Shown piece by piece: positions 36,013 through 45,027 of a stretch of 54,088 nucleotides of DNA. The first letter of the stretch is position 1. Every line of letters begins with the position of its first letter. The DNA is from Burkholderiales bacterium (GTDB taxonomy: Bacteria > Pseudomonadota > Gammaproteobacteria > Burkholderiales > Burkholderiaceae_C): NCBI GenBank assembly GCA_026400275.1, contig JAPLPK010000235.1:1-54088 (forward strand), read 5' to 3'. The notes under the pieces are model-generated. The model did not search any database, was not told the origin of the DNA, and worked only from the letters and a program-made list of their open reading frames with translations. The translations under genes were made by a program, and so were the position numbers.

Positions 36013-38436
36013 ATGCGACTCGACAATCCCCCCGCATTCGCCCTGCATGCGCGCAGCGGCAACCACCTCGAACTGCGCAGCACCGGCGGCGCCGTCGCCC
36101 ATGTCTGGGTGCTGGAAGAAGACATCCTGCGCGTGCTGGTGCTGCCCAGCGGCCAGCTGCACATGCCCCGCAGCTGGACCGTAGCGCCCGGCCTGGAAAA
36201 CCTGCCCGTGGAAGGCCGCGACCGCTTCGACACCAGCGGTTTCTCGCTACCGGCCTTCGCGCTGACGCAGGATGAAAAGCAGCTGTGCATCACCACAGCA
36301 GCCGTGCGCCTCACCATCCAGCTGGCCGGCTTCTTCTGCCGCTGGGAAAGCCAGCACAACGGCCAGTGGCAAGCAACGGCAGCCGACCGCTCCACCCAAA
36401 GCTATAACTTCGGCTGGTGGGACGAGAAGGTCTACCACTACCTGCAGCGCGAGCGCGGTGAGGCCTACTTCGGCCTGGGCGAGCGCGCCGGCGACGCCAA
36501 CCGCGCCGGCCAACGCTACCGCATGTGCAACCTGGACCCGATGGGCTATAGCGCGCGCAACACCGACCCGCTGTACAAGCACATCCCGTTCTACATCACC
36601 CGCAAGGGCGGCAAAGATGGAGATCGGGATGCCGGCCTCTGCTTCGGCCTGTTCTACGACACCCTGTCCGACTGCAGTTTCGACATGGGCCGCGAGCTGG
36701 ACAACTACCACGGCCACTACCGCTACTTCGTGGCCGACCATGGCGACCTGGACCTGTACTACATCGCGGGCAACGACCCGGCCGCCATCACCAAGCGCTA
36801 CACCTGGCTCACCGGCCGGCCCATCTTCCCGCCGCGCTATGCGCTGGGCTATTCGGGCTCCACCATGAGCTACACCGACGCGCCGAACGCACAGGAGCGC
36901 ATGGGCGAATTCCTGCAGCGCTGCGCCGAGCACGACATCCCTTGCGACTCGTTCCACCTATCGTCCGGCTACACCTCCATCGGCCCGGGTCGCTACGTGT
37001 TCAACTGGAACCGCGACAAGTTTCCAGACCCCGCCGCATTCGTAGATAGCTACCTCGCCAAAGGCGTGCGCCTGGTGCCCAACATCAAGCCCGCCCTGCT
37101 GCGCGACCACCCGCGTTTCGAAGAAGCCCGCCAGGCCGGCCTGCTGGTCGCCGACCCCGACGGCCAGCCCACGGCCATCCAGTTCTGGGACGGCACCGGC
37201 GCCTACCTGGACTTCACCCAGCCCGCCACCATCGCCTGGTGGAAAAAGCAGGTGACCGAGCAGCTGCTGCAGTACGGCATACCCACCACCTGGAACGACA
37301 ACAACGAATACGAAATCTGGAGCGACCAGGCCATGTCGTACGGCTTCGGCACGCCACGCCCTGCGCGTGAAGCCAAGCCGCTGCAAACCCTGCTGATGGT
37401 GCAGGCATCGCACGCCGCGCAGACCGAGTTCGCGCCGGCCGAGCGGCCCTACCTGGTGTCACGCTCGGGTGCGGCGGGCATGCAGCGCTATGTGCAAACC
37501 TGGTCGGGCGACAACTACACCGCCTGGGAAACCCTGCGCTACAACATCCGCATGGGCCTGGGCCTGGCCATGTCCGGCGTGTCCAACACCGGGCATGACA
37601 TTGGCGGCTTCTCCGGCCCCGCGCCCAGCCCCGAGCTGCTGGTGCGCTGGGTGCAGCACGGCATCTTCTTGCCGCGCTTCAGCATCCACTCGTGGAACGA
37701 CGACAAGACCGTCAACGAGCCCTGGATGTACCCGGCCGCCACGCCGCACATCCGCGCGTTGATCCACCTGCGCTACCGGCTCATGCCCTGCCTGTACGAC
37801 CTGGTGTGGCGCTACCACAGCGCGTATGAGCCCATCATCCGCCCGACCTACCACGACTTCCCGGAAGACCCGCGCTGCCTGGAAGAAAACGACGACATGC
37901 TGCTGGGCGCCAACCTGCTGGTGGCCTCGGTGGTAGACGAAGGCCACACCCAGCGCCGCGTCTGGCTGCCCGGCAACGGTGGCTGGGTGGAATGGGCCAC
38001 GGCGCAGTACCACAAGGCTGGTCAGCACATCACGCTGGACGCCCCGCTGGACGGCCCCCCGCCCCTGCTGGCACGCGAAGGCAGCGCCATCGCACTGAAC
38101 GTGGGCGACATCCACTTCGCCCAGGTGCAAGACGTACGCGGCTTCCAGGTCTTCCCATTCCAGGGCGCAGGCCAGTTCGAAGCCACCTGCTTCGAGGACG
38201 ACGGCCACACCCAGGCCTGCCGCGACGGCAGCCACGGCCAGTGGCGGCTGCAGGTCAGCAGCACGGCGGACACGCTCAGCATCCAGGTGCTACGTGAAGG
38301 CGCCCGCCCGCCGGTGCAAGACAGCGTGGTGCTGTATGTGCCCGCCAGCGACACGCGCAGCCTGCAGTTCGGCAGCGCCACGCTGCAAAGCAGCACGGTG
38401 GAAGGCGCCTGGCGCCAGCTGATGCTCAAGCTCTGA
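36013..38436 (+). CDS. Glycoside hydrolase family 31 (alpha-glucosidase/alpha-xylosidase type), cytoplasmic
   Basis: Retaining alpha-glycosidase of 807 residues. Seen: N-terminal beta-sandwich with YFGLGERAGD, barrel with PPRYALGYSGS, catalytic nucleophile D429 in TWNDNNEYEIW, and acid/base D500 in TWSGDN preceded by SRSGAAG; HDIGGF follows. There is no signal peptide, so it acts on sugar brought in by the importer encoded just upstream. ATG at 36013 is chosen because the frame ahead of it overlaps the ATPase gene. Family 31 covers glucosidases, xylosidases and sulfoquinovosidases; the motifs do not settle which. Confidence 0.9.
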   Translation: MRLDNPPAFALHARSGNHLELRSTGGAVAHVWVLEEDILRVLVLPSGQLHMPRSWTVAPGLENLPVEGRDRFDTSGFSLPAFALTQDEKQLCITTAAVRLTIQLAGFFCRWESQHNGQWQATAADRSTQSYNFGWWDEKVYHYLQRERGEAYFGLGERAGDANRAGQRYRMCNLDPMGYSARNTDPLYKHIPFYITRKGGKDGDRDAGLCFGLFYDTLSDCSFDMGRELDNYHGHYRYFVADHGDLDLYYIAGNDPAAITKRYTWLTGRPIFPPRYALGYSGSTMSYTDAPNAQERMGEFLQRCAEHDIPCDSFHLSSGYTSIGPGRYVFNWNRDKFPDPAAFVDSYLAKGVRLVPNIKPALLRDHPRFEEARQAGLLVADPDGQPTAIQFWDGTGAYLDFTQPATIAWWKKQVTEQLLQYGIPTTWNDNNEYEIWSDQAMSYGFGTPRPAREAKPLQTLLMVQASHAAQTEFAPAERPYLVSRSGAAGMQRYVQTWSGDNYTAWETLRYNIRMGLGLAMSGVSNTGHDIGGFSGPAPSPELLVRWVQHGIFLPRFSIHSWNDDKTVNEPWMYPAATPHIRALIHLRYRLMPCLYDLVWRYHSAYEPIIRPTYHDFPEDPRCLEENDDMLLGANLLVASVVDEGHTQRRVWLPGNGGWVEWATAQYHKAGQHITLDAPLDGPPPLLAREGSAIALNVGDIHFAQVQDVRGFQVFPFQGAGQFEATCFEDDGHTQACRDGSHGQWRLQVSSTADTLSIQVLREGARPPVQDSVVLYVPASDTRSLQFGSATLQSSTVEGAWRQLMLKL

Positions 38437-38736
38437 TATGCATCAAAACCACTGCTGGCGCAGGATGTGCCTGCGCTGGCAGCTACTGATTCAATAGCAA
38501 ATAAAGTTGATCAGTGCAATGACCTGAACAAAGCCCGCCACCACGGCACCGGCATCCACTGAATCCATTGCGTACCTTCCAGCAGACTTGCCAAACGGGC
38601 TAATGTGAACAAGCGGCTGGCTGCGTCTTCCGTGCTGGGGGAGTGGCGGTGCTGGACGTCGTTGACAAGTCATCTGTAGATGCGCCGGCTTTGACCAGCC
38701 GGTCATACTATTGATCCAAAACAATGGGAGACGCGA
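38437..38736. other. Intergenic region with a family-1 repeat and a small hairpin
   Basis: 300 bases between the GH31 gene and an orphan gene. At 38451-38505 is a family-1 repeat (CTGCTGGCGCAGGATGTGCC, TGCGCTGGCAGCTACTGATT, CAATAGC). CCGGCT..AGCCGG at about 38683-38700 can form a stem without a T-run. No other gene is supported. Confidence 0.6.
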
Positions 38737-39282
38737 GTGTTCAAAGATTTCAATTGGGTCGACTGGCTGATACTCTCCGTTCTGATTTCCTGGGCGCTAC
38801 TGGCCATTCCATATGTGTTTTTCGGCTGGCCGGCTATGTATGGATTCGCGAAGCATCCGGCCGTAACCGCATGGGGTCAGGCATTTGGTGGGTTTGTCGG
38901 CATAGGCGTGGCAATCTATGTCCCCTGGCGACAGCGTGAGCATGTCCTGGGCGATGCACGGCGCAGTGCTTTATCCCTCGCTGGATATGTTCTCAGTACT
39001 TTGAGGTTAGCAAACGCGCGTAGTGTCTGGCTGGATCCCGGCGAGAATCAAGGGGTTGTCCACCACTTGAGCGTAGCCGCGAAGCTTTGGCAGTCAGTTA
39101 AATTGGAAGCCCTGCCGTATCAGTCCATCCCCTATTTTGTTGGGCTTATAGCTTTAACCGATGAGGCGATAGTCACCGGCGGCAAGATCTCACAGAACCC
39201 ATTCGTTCCCGAAGAAAATGCCCGGAAGTGGGGCGCTCTAGCGGACTCTGCTCAAAAGTACGTTGATAAGATACTTTTGTAA
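38737..39282 (+). CDS. Hypothetical protein with two N-terminal membrane segments
   Basis: 181 residues, GTG start with GGGAG six bases upstream. Seen: two hydrophobic stretches (about 9-30 and 45-62, the second with GGFVGIGVAIYVPW), then a soluble, mostly helical domain of about 110 residues with no motif I recognise. Base composition is less GC-rich than in the flanking operons and it shares no operon with them. This looks like an acquired single gene; function unknown. Confidence 0.65.
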   Translation: MFKDFNWVDWLILSVLISWALLAIPYVFFGWPAMYGFAKHPAVTAWGQAFGGFVGIGVAIYVPWRQREHVLGDARRSALSLAGYVLSTLRLANARSVWLDPGENQGVVHHLSVAAKLWQSVKLEALPYQSIPYFVGLIALTDEAIVTGGKISQNPFVPEENARKWGALADSAQKYVDKILL

Positions 39283-39521
39283 TTCTCTAAGCTCAATCTG
39301 CTCCCACCACTACCGGTTGTTCCCATGACCTATGCCGGAAAACCGCTGGAGACATCAACTAGTGCATTTGCACCATATGAAATCTAATTTTCAATCGTAT
39401 GATTTCTCTCGCCAGTTGGGTCAAAGACAAAAAGAAAAATCTTTGACACCAACATACAGGCGTGGCGGTGATTAGAACTCACCATATCCTTATTTCTGTA
39501 ATTGGGAATGAAAGTAAATAT

Positions 39522-39752
39522 ATGGGAAATACACTTAAACTGCTTCGAGATATTTTTGTTTTAGCTATTGCCATATCGTCGCAGCATGCGTTCGCCGCAG
39601 ATAAAACTGGTGAAGGTGCAAGTTCTGGCCATAAGAAGGAAGTTGTAACGAAATCCAAAGACGGAATAGAGGTGCATTCTGTGTCAGGAGCAGACAAGGC
39701 AGACCGCGAAAGAAGGGAAAAGAGAGAAAGGGAAGCCAAAGAAAAAAACTAA
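39522..39752 (+). CDS. Small secreted charged protein
   Basis: 76 residues if begun at ATG 39522. Seen: a signal peptide (LLRDIFVLAIAISSQHAFA) and then a short hydrophilic chain ending in a run rich in K, R and E (DRERREKREREAKEKN). The frame is open 20 codons further upstream from a GTG, but that would bury the signal sequence. The surrounding DNA is A/T-rich. No family is recognised; small periplasmic proteins of this type are often species-specific. Confidence 0.5.
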   Translation: MGNTLKLLRDIFVLAIAISSQHAFAADKTGEGASSGHKKEVVTKSKDGIEVHSVSGADKADRERREKREREAKEKN

Positions 39753-40279
39753 AGGGAGCATGGTTCGCAGAGACCCTCGCCCACACTGACCCCATCCCCT
39801 GCCGGTGAAGGTGAAGGTGAAGGTGGGGTATATATCCCTGCCAGGAAAAACGAAAGACTGCTTCGGGCCCTGAAACGACCTTCGCTCTTCTCCCAGGCAG
39901 ACATTGAATAGTCAAAACCAGCGAATTGCTCAGCGACTACCGATGTGTCGCCCAATGATGTTCGCAATACTCACGCCACCAAAAGGCTTAAGCCAAATAA
40001 GCCCCCAGCGCACATAAAACCTGCGCCAGCAGCTGTTAACCTAGAAAAAGCAGTTGACCGCTTATGAACGTCTGGAAAGCCGCATGGCCATTACAGATTC
40101 GCACCACCTAGTGACTCACCTGTTCGGTGAACCACGCTACACCCCCGATTGCACCACTGGAGCCGCGTCTGGCGTCGTTGCTCCGCCTAGCGGGCAGGAG
40201 CCCGCTTCGTTGTCCCGCCTACCCAGCCACGGCCCCAGCGGCACACTCGGGCGTGTCCAACTGCTTTTTCTAGGTTCAA
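39753..40279. other. Gene-free stretch with tandem hexamers and a family-1 repeat
   Basis: 527 bases without a supported gene. GGTGAA occurs three times in tandem at 39804-39821, inside a C/G-rich spacer (CCCTCGCCCACACTGACCCC). A family-1 repeat lies at 39995-40043 (CAGCGCACATAAAACC, TGCGCCAGCAGCTGTT). The open frame from 40054 runs into the antisense of the LysR gene and has no family features. Confidence 0.6.
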
Positions 40280-41197
40280 TTACGCAGCACCCACACTCTG
40301 GGGCAAAGCATCAAAGCAACTCTGCAGATACTCCACGCAGACCCGCACCTTGGCGGAGGTGGTCAGGCGGGCCGGGTATACGGCCCACACGTCGGCCTGC
40401 TGGTCGTAGGCGGGCAGCACCTGCACCAGTGCGCCCGACTGCAGCAGCGGCGCCACGTCCCACAGCGAACGCAGCACGATGCCGCGCCCGTCCACCGCCC
40501 ACTGCACCGCGATCTCACCGTGGTTGGTGGACAGCGGGCCGGTGACTTTGGCCAGCTGTTGCTGGGCGCCGCTGCGCAGCCGCCACACGCCAAACGGGTG
40601 GTCGCGCTCCTTGATGACCAGGCAGTCGTGGCCGGCCAGGTCGGCCAGGGTGCGCGGGGTGCCGCGCCGCGCCAGGTAGGCGGGTGCGGCGCATAGCACG
40701 CGGCGGTTGCTGGCCAGGCGGCGGGCGATCAGGTGCGGGGCAATCTCGTCGCCCACCCGCACGTCCAGGTCGAAGCCCTCGGCCGCGACATCCACCAGAC
40801 GGTCCAGCACTTCCAGACGCAGCTGCAACTCGGGGTACTGCTCGTGCATGCGCGACAACATGGGCGCCACCACGTTGCGGCCAAAGCCAAAGCTGGTGCT
40901 GATGCGCAAAGTGCCGCGCGGGCTGCCTTTGGTAAGGCCTACCTCTTGCACCAGCTGGTCCACGCCGTCCAGGATCTGCCCGGCCCAGTGGAAGACGCGC
41001 TCGCCCTCCTCCGTCACCACCACGCGGCGGGTGGTGCGCTGCAGCAGCTTCACGGCCAGGGCCTCTTCCAGCAAGCGGATGCGTTTGCTGACATAGGCCA
41101 CCGAGGTGCCAAGCTCGTCGGCAGCAGCCGCAAAGCTGGCCTTGCGCGCCACCACGGTGAAGACGCGCAGGTCGTCGTTATTCAGGGTTTTATGCAC
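40280..41197 (-). CDS. LysR-type regulator (DmlR/TtuA-like)
   Basis: LysR regulator of 305 residues with a GTG start. Seen: HTH VFTVVARKASFAAAADELGTS and VSKRIRLLEEALAVKLLQRTTRR, then an effector domain beginning GTLRISTSFGFG. The sequence resembles the LysR group controlling tartrate and D-malate use. It is divergent from the dehydrogenase gene at 41292 with 94 bases between, so it is the likely activator of that gene. Confidence 0.9.
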   Translation of the reverse strand: MHKTLNNDDLRVFTVVARKASFAAAADELGTSVAYVSKRIRLLEEALAVKLLQRTTRRVVVTEEGERVFHWAGQILDGVDQLVQEVGLTKGSPRGTLRISTSFGFGRNVVAPMLSRMHEQYPELQLRLEVLDRLVDVAAEGFDLDVRVGDEIAPHLIARRLASNRRVLCAAPAYLARRGTPRTLADLAGHDCLVIKERDHPFGVWRLRSGAQQQLAKVTGPLSTNHGEIAVQWAVDGRGIVLRSLWDVAPLLQSGALVQVLPAYDQQADVWAVYPARLTTSAKVRVCVEYLQSCFDALPQSVGAA

Positions 41198-41291
41198 GAA
41201 TTGTTGATAGTAGATTCACACTTGGCAGATTGTAAATTTAGCGTGGCCAATCAAAAATCCAACCACCTCAAACAGACACGGAAAGAACACC

Positions 41292-42359
41292 ATGCCCCAG
41301 CCCTACAAGATCGCCGTCATCGCCGGAGACGGCATTGGCCAGGAAGTCATGCCCGAAGGCCTGCGCGTGCTGCAGGCCGCCGCCCAGCGTTTCGGCATTG
41401 CGCTGCAGTTCCAGCATTTCGATTGGGCGCATTGCGGCTACTACGCTAAAACCGGCCAGATGATGCCCGACGACTGGAAGGCCCAGCTGCAGGGCATGGA
41501 CGCCATTTACTTCGGCGCCGTGGGCTGGCCAGACACCGTGCCCGACCATGTGTCGCTATGGGGTTCACTGCTGAAGTTCCGCCGCGAGTTCGACCAGTAC
41601 ATCAACCTGCGCCCGGTGCGCCTGTTTGAAGGCGTGTCCTGCCCATTGGCCGGGCGCAAGCCGGGCGACATCGACTTCTTCGTGGTGCGCGAAAACACCG
41701 AGGGGGAGTACACCAACCTGGGCGGCGTGATGTATGCGGGCACCGACCGCGAGATCGTCATCCAGGAGTCGGTGTACTCGCGCTTTGGCACGGACCGGGT
41801 GCTGAAGTACGCGTTTGAGCTGGCGCAAAGCCGCCCACGCCACAAGCTCACCGTGGCGACCAAGTCCAACGGCATCGCCATCAGCATGCCCTGGTGGGAC
41901 GGCCGGGCCGACGCCATGCATCAGCACTACCCGCAGGTGGTGGTGGACAAGCAGCACATCGACATCCTGAGCGCGCGCTTTGTGCTGCAGCCGGACCGCT
42001 TCGACGTGGTGGTGGCCAGCAATTTGTTTGGCGACATCCTGTCCGACCTGGGCCCGGCATGCACTGGCACCATAGGCATTGCGCCGTCGGCCAACCTGAA
42101 CCCGGAGCGCAGCTTCCCTTCGCTTTTCGAGCCGGTGCATGGGTCAGCCCCGGACATTGCGGGCAAGAACGTTGCCAACCCGGTGGCCATGGTCTGGTCG
42201 GGCGCGCTGATGCTGGACTTTTTGGGCCATCGCGAGGCGCACGACGCCATATTGCAGGCCATAGAACAAGTGCTGGCCCACGGCCCGCGCACGGCAGACC
42301 TGGGGGGCAGCGCGTCCACCACCGAGATGGGCATGGCTATTGCCGCGCTGCTGGCGTAG
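41292..42359 (+). CDS. ttuC: Tartrate dehydrogenase / D-malate dehydrogenase (decarboxylating)
   Basis: NAD-dependent beta-decarboxylating dehydrogenase of 355 residues, related to isopropylmalate dehydrogenase. Seen: YKIAVIAGDGIGQEVMPEG, VRENTEGEYTNLGG, the metal-binding SNLFGDILSDLGPACTG, and HGSAPDIAGKNVANPVA. These fit the TtuC/DmlA group, which oxidises L-tartrate, meso-tartrate or D-malate; which one is preferred cannot be read from sequence. GGAAAGAACACC precedes the ATG. The gene stands alone with its divergent LysR regulator. Confidence 0.9.
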   Translation: MPQPYKIAVIAGDGIGQEVMPEGLRVLQAAAQRFGIALQFQHFDWAHCGYYAKTGQMMPDDWKAQLQGMDAIYFGAVGWPDTVPDHVSLWGSLLKFRREFDQYINLRPVRLFEGVSCPLAGRKPGDIDFFVVRENTEGEYTNLGGVMYAGTDREIVIQESVYSRFGTDRVLKYAFELAQSRPRHKLTVATKSNGIAISMPWWDGRADAMHQHYPQVVVDKQHIDILSARFVLQPDRFDVVVASNLFGDILSDLGPACTGTIGIAPSANLNPERSFPSLFEPVHGSAPDIAGKNVANPVAMVWSGALMLDFLGHREAHDAILQAIEQVLAHGPRTADLGGSASTTEMGMAIAALLA

Positions 42360-42392
42360 AAGCCTGGTCGCGGAAGTACCGCCTGCAGACCG

Positions 42393-43367
42393 CTAGTGCG
42401 CGGGTTTGGCGGAGGGAATCGCGCGCATGCTGACCTGCACCGCAGGCGCGCCGTCGTACACGGTAGTGATGCTTTGCGCCTGCACTGGCACGGCGCTGCC
42501 GTCCAGGCGTAGCACCACCTCTTCAAACGGCGCCGAGGGCACGTGGACCTGGCTGGTCTGCGCCAGGCGCACCATGGCGGCGGCATGGCAATCCGGGTGC
42601 AGTCGCTCCAGGCGTGACTGCCCCAGCAGCGCGCGGGCATCCGCAGCCCCCAGCAAGGCCGCAGCAGCCGCATTGGCGTAAATGACCTTACCGGCGCGGT
42701 ACACGCATATGGCATCCGGCGACCACTCCACCAGCGCCTGGTAGCGCGCCTCGCTGGCGCGCAGCGCAGCCAGGGCGGCGTGCTCCACCGTCACATCGGT
42801 CAGCACCAGGCGCTGCACGGCCTGGCCTGCCGCATCCCGCGCCACCACACCCACCGCATGCACCCACAAGCGGCTGCCGTCGGCCTTGGTCATCTGCAAA
42901 TCGCAGGTCTGGGGCGCACCAGTATCGACCAGGCGCTTGCGGTAGGCATGGAAGGCCTCCTGCTGCGTCAACTCTACAAAGCGGTACATGCGCTGGCCCA
43001 CCAGATTCTTGCGCGCCAGGCCCAGCAGCAACGCTGCGGCGATATTCGCGTCGTGCACCACGCCCTGCTCATTCAAGCTGAAATAGCCCACGGGCGCCTG
43101 GTCAAACAGATCCAGATAGTGCGTGCGCGAGGCATCGGCCAAGGCCTGGCTGTGCAGCAGCTCCTGGTTTTGGCGTTCCAATTCTTGCTGGCTGAGGTGC
43201 ATGGTGTACATGGCGTGGTGCATGTCGCCATGCTCATCGTTGATGTGTATGGGCTGGGCTTGCGCGGGCGCTGGCGCTGGCGCTTCACCATTTCGGTCAC
43301 TCACCCGGCGATGAAGCCCTTGCCCCACGGCAACCAGGCTGCCGTTACGTCTGTCCATGATGTCCAA
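42393..43367 (-). CDS. Stand-alone double-PAS sensory protein
   Basis: About 324 residues, counted from a TTG with AGGGG seven bases upstream; an ATG three codons later is the alternative. Seen: a charged N-terminal region rich in A and P, a short coiled coil (QQELERQNQELLHSQALAD), PAS1 about 85-200 (FDQAPVGYFSLNEQGVV), PAS2 about 205-315 (LVEWSPDAICVYRAGKVIYAN), then a short tail. There is no kinase, GGDEF, EAL or HTH output. It could be a histidine kinase that has lost its catalytic half or a partner that signals by protein contact. Confidence 0.8.
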   Translation of the reverse strand: MDIMDRRNGSLVAVGQGLHRRVSDRNGEAPAPAPAQAQPIHINDEHGDMHHAMYTMHLSQQELERQNQELLHSQALADASRTHYLDLFDQAPVGYFSLNEQGVVHDANIAAALLLGLARKNLVGQRMYRFVELTQQEAFHAYRKRLVDTGAPQTCDLQMTKADGSRLWVHAVGVVARDAAGQAVQRLVLTDVTVEHAALAALRASEARYQALVEWSPDAICVYRAGKVIYANAAAAALLGAADARALLGQSRLERLHPDCHAAAMVRLAQTSQVHVPSAPFEEVVLRLDGSAVPVQAQSITTVYDGAPAVQVSMRAIPSAKPAH

Positions 43368-43899
43368 GATATACCCCTTTCTTGGTACTAAGCCGCATTG
43401 CCGTGCGGCGACCCCGGGGCGCCACCAGGTTCTTCTGCTCTTATCTGCCTGTTTCGCCCATCTAATTACCAGTGTATGTGTGTAAACGGGCTTTGTGGAG
43501 CATGGTTACGCAAACTTGCACACGGCGCTTAAATAGGCTGAAGCCCATCTGCCGCAAACCGGCTTTCACTATCTTTTCGATAGCTTCCGGCGCAGGTATC
43601 TTCTGCGCTAGCGGGTGTTTTATTAGGGCAAAGCGATACGGGCACGCCACAAGCTCAAACCATCCATGCGGCCGCCCGCATCGGAGGTCCCGGGCTTGCG
43701 CCCCCGGCATCAGCGATGTATGGCACAACGCAGACGGCAAGACCGCTGGCACTGCGCCGCCCGTCTTGCTACACATTGCATAGCTTGTGCCGTAGACGCT
43801 GCCTGCGCCAGCGGCCATTCTCTTGAAAATTTTCTTGCGGTCTATTGCGATGCCATGCAACGCTATGCGCCGCACCGCATCACGTCGCTCCACCGTATT
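43368..43899. other. Gene-free stretch with two family-1 repeats
   Basis: 532 bases between the double-PAS gene and the leftward yghU gene. Family-1 repeats lie at 43577-43622 (TTTTCGATAGCTTCCGGCGC, AGGTATCTTCTGCGCTAGCG) and, more degenerate, 43777-43822 (GCATAGCTTGTGCCGTAGAC, GCTGCCTGCGCCAGCG). The ORFs over this region have no ribosome binding site or family resemblance. Confidence 0.6.
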
Positions 43900-44775
43900 T
43901 CAGCCCTTGGCGGCCAGCTTGTCCTGGGTTTGCGTGTCGAAATCGCTGGCGGCATGGCGTTCATGCAACTGCTCGGATGGCTCACCCCAGGCGCGGTTGA
44001 CCATGCGACCGCGCTGCACCGCTGGGCGTGCGGCGATCTGCGTGGCCCAGCGCATAACGTGGGTGTATTCGTGCACGCTCAAAAACTCGGCCGCGCCATA
44101 CAGCTGCCCCAACACCAGGCCGCCATACCAGGGCCACACTGCCATGTCGGCGATGGTGTAGTCCTCGCCCGCCAGATAGGTGTGCTTGGCCAGTTGGTGG
44201 TCCAGCACATCCAGCTGACGCTTCACTTCCATCGCGTAGCGGTTGATCGGGTACTCAAACTTGGCCGGCGCGTAGGCATAAAAATGCCCGAAGCCACCGC
44301 CCAGAAACGGCGCGCTGCCCATTTGCCAGAACAGCCACGACAGGCATTCGGCCCGCGCCGCGCCGCTGGCGGGCAGAAACGCGCCAAACTTCTCCGCCAG
44401 GTGCTGCAGGATCGCACCCGACTCGAAGACGCGCACCGGCTCAGTACCGCTGCGGTCCAGCAACGCCGGTATCTTGGAATTGGGGTTGACCTCCACAAAG
44501 CCGCTGCCGAACTGGTCGCCGTTGTTGATGCGGATCAGCCAGGCGTCGTATTCCGCGCCGGTGTGGCCCAGCGCCAGCAGCTCCTCCAGCAGGATGGTGA
44601 CCTTGACGCCATTCGGCGTGGCCAGCGAATACAGCTGCAGCGGGTGCTTGCCAACAGGCAGCACCTTGTCATGCGTGGGACCGGAGATAGGCCGGTTGAT
44701 GTTGGCGAACTGGCCACCGTTTTCCTGGTCCCAGGTCCAGACTTTGGGGGGTATGTAGGCGGAGGTATCGGTCAT
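43900..44775 (-). CDS. yghU: Glutathione S-transferase family disulfide-bond oxidoreductase (YghU-like)
   Basis: 291 residues (E. coli YghU is 288). Seen: N-terminal extension with PPKVWTWDQENGGQFANINRP, the thioredoxin-like domain with LYSLATPNGVKVTILLEEL and NPNSKIPALLD, ESGAI, and the helical C-terminal domain with WLFWQMGSAPFLGGGFGHFY and DYTIADMAVWPW. Members bind two glutathiones and reduce disulfides. AAGGACCCCAC precedes the ATG. It stands alone, leftward, back to back with hipBA. Confidence 0.92.
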   Translation of the reverse strand: MTDTSAYIPPKVWTWDQENGGQFANINRPISGPTHDKVLPVGKHPLQLYSLATPNGVKVTILLEELLALGHTGAEYDAWLIRINNGDQFGSGFVEVNPNSKIPALLDRSGTEPVRVFESGAILQHLAEKFGAFLPASGAARAECLSWLFWQMGSAPFLGGGFGHFYAYAPAKFEYPINRYAMEVKRQLDVLDHQLAKHTYLAGEDYTIADMAVWPWYGGLVLGQLYGAAEFLSVHEYTHVMRWATQIAARPAVQRGRMVNRAWGEPSEQLHERHAASDFDTQTQDKLAAKG

Positions 44776-44909
44776 GTGGGGTCCTTGGAAGGTGGAGAAA
44801 ATTTCGGGATGGATGACAGGTTAGCGGCGGTGGGATGACCTGTGGGATCGAAGGTTTTGGTCACAGGTGGTACGTGCTGCGGCTTGCCAGCCAAGCATTT
44901 TGGAGAAAA

Positions 44910-45022
44910 TTTCCCGTACGCAATATTTTTGTAAAAAATTGCCTATCTAACCTTTAATTTCCCGAACGGGACATTTATTTGCCATTATGCAGTTTTATCT
45001 GCATAATTTCCCGAACAGGAAA
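44910..45022. promoter_or_regulatory. hipBA operator region with three spaced TTTCCCG elements
   Basis: TTTCCCGTACG begins at 44910, TTTCCCGAACGGGA at 44958 and TTTCCCGAACAGGAAA at 45007, spaced 48 and 49 bases. The second and third are inverted repeats. Between them TTATGCAG / CTGCATAA (44985-45006) forms another perfect eight-base palindrome. The third element ends five bases before the hipB ATG. By analogy with HipB operators (TATCC...GGATA), these are likely autoregulatory sites. Confidence 0.65.
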
Positions 45023-45027
45023 TCACC

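Noticed and set aside
36013-38436. Sulfoquinovosidase assignment for the GH31 enzyme
   Set aside because: No sulfoglycolytic genes are in the block and I could not identify the sulfonate-binding residues with confidence.
43472-43783. A 103-codon ORF in the yghU-PAS gap
   Set aside because: It runs across a family-1 repeat, has no ribosome binding site and no recognisable protein features.
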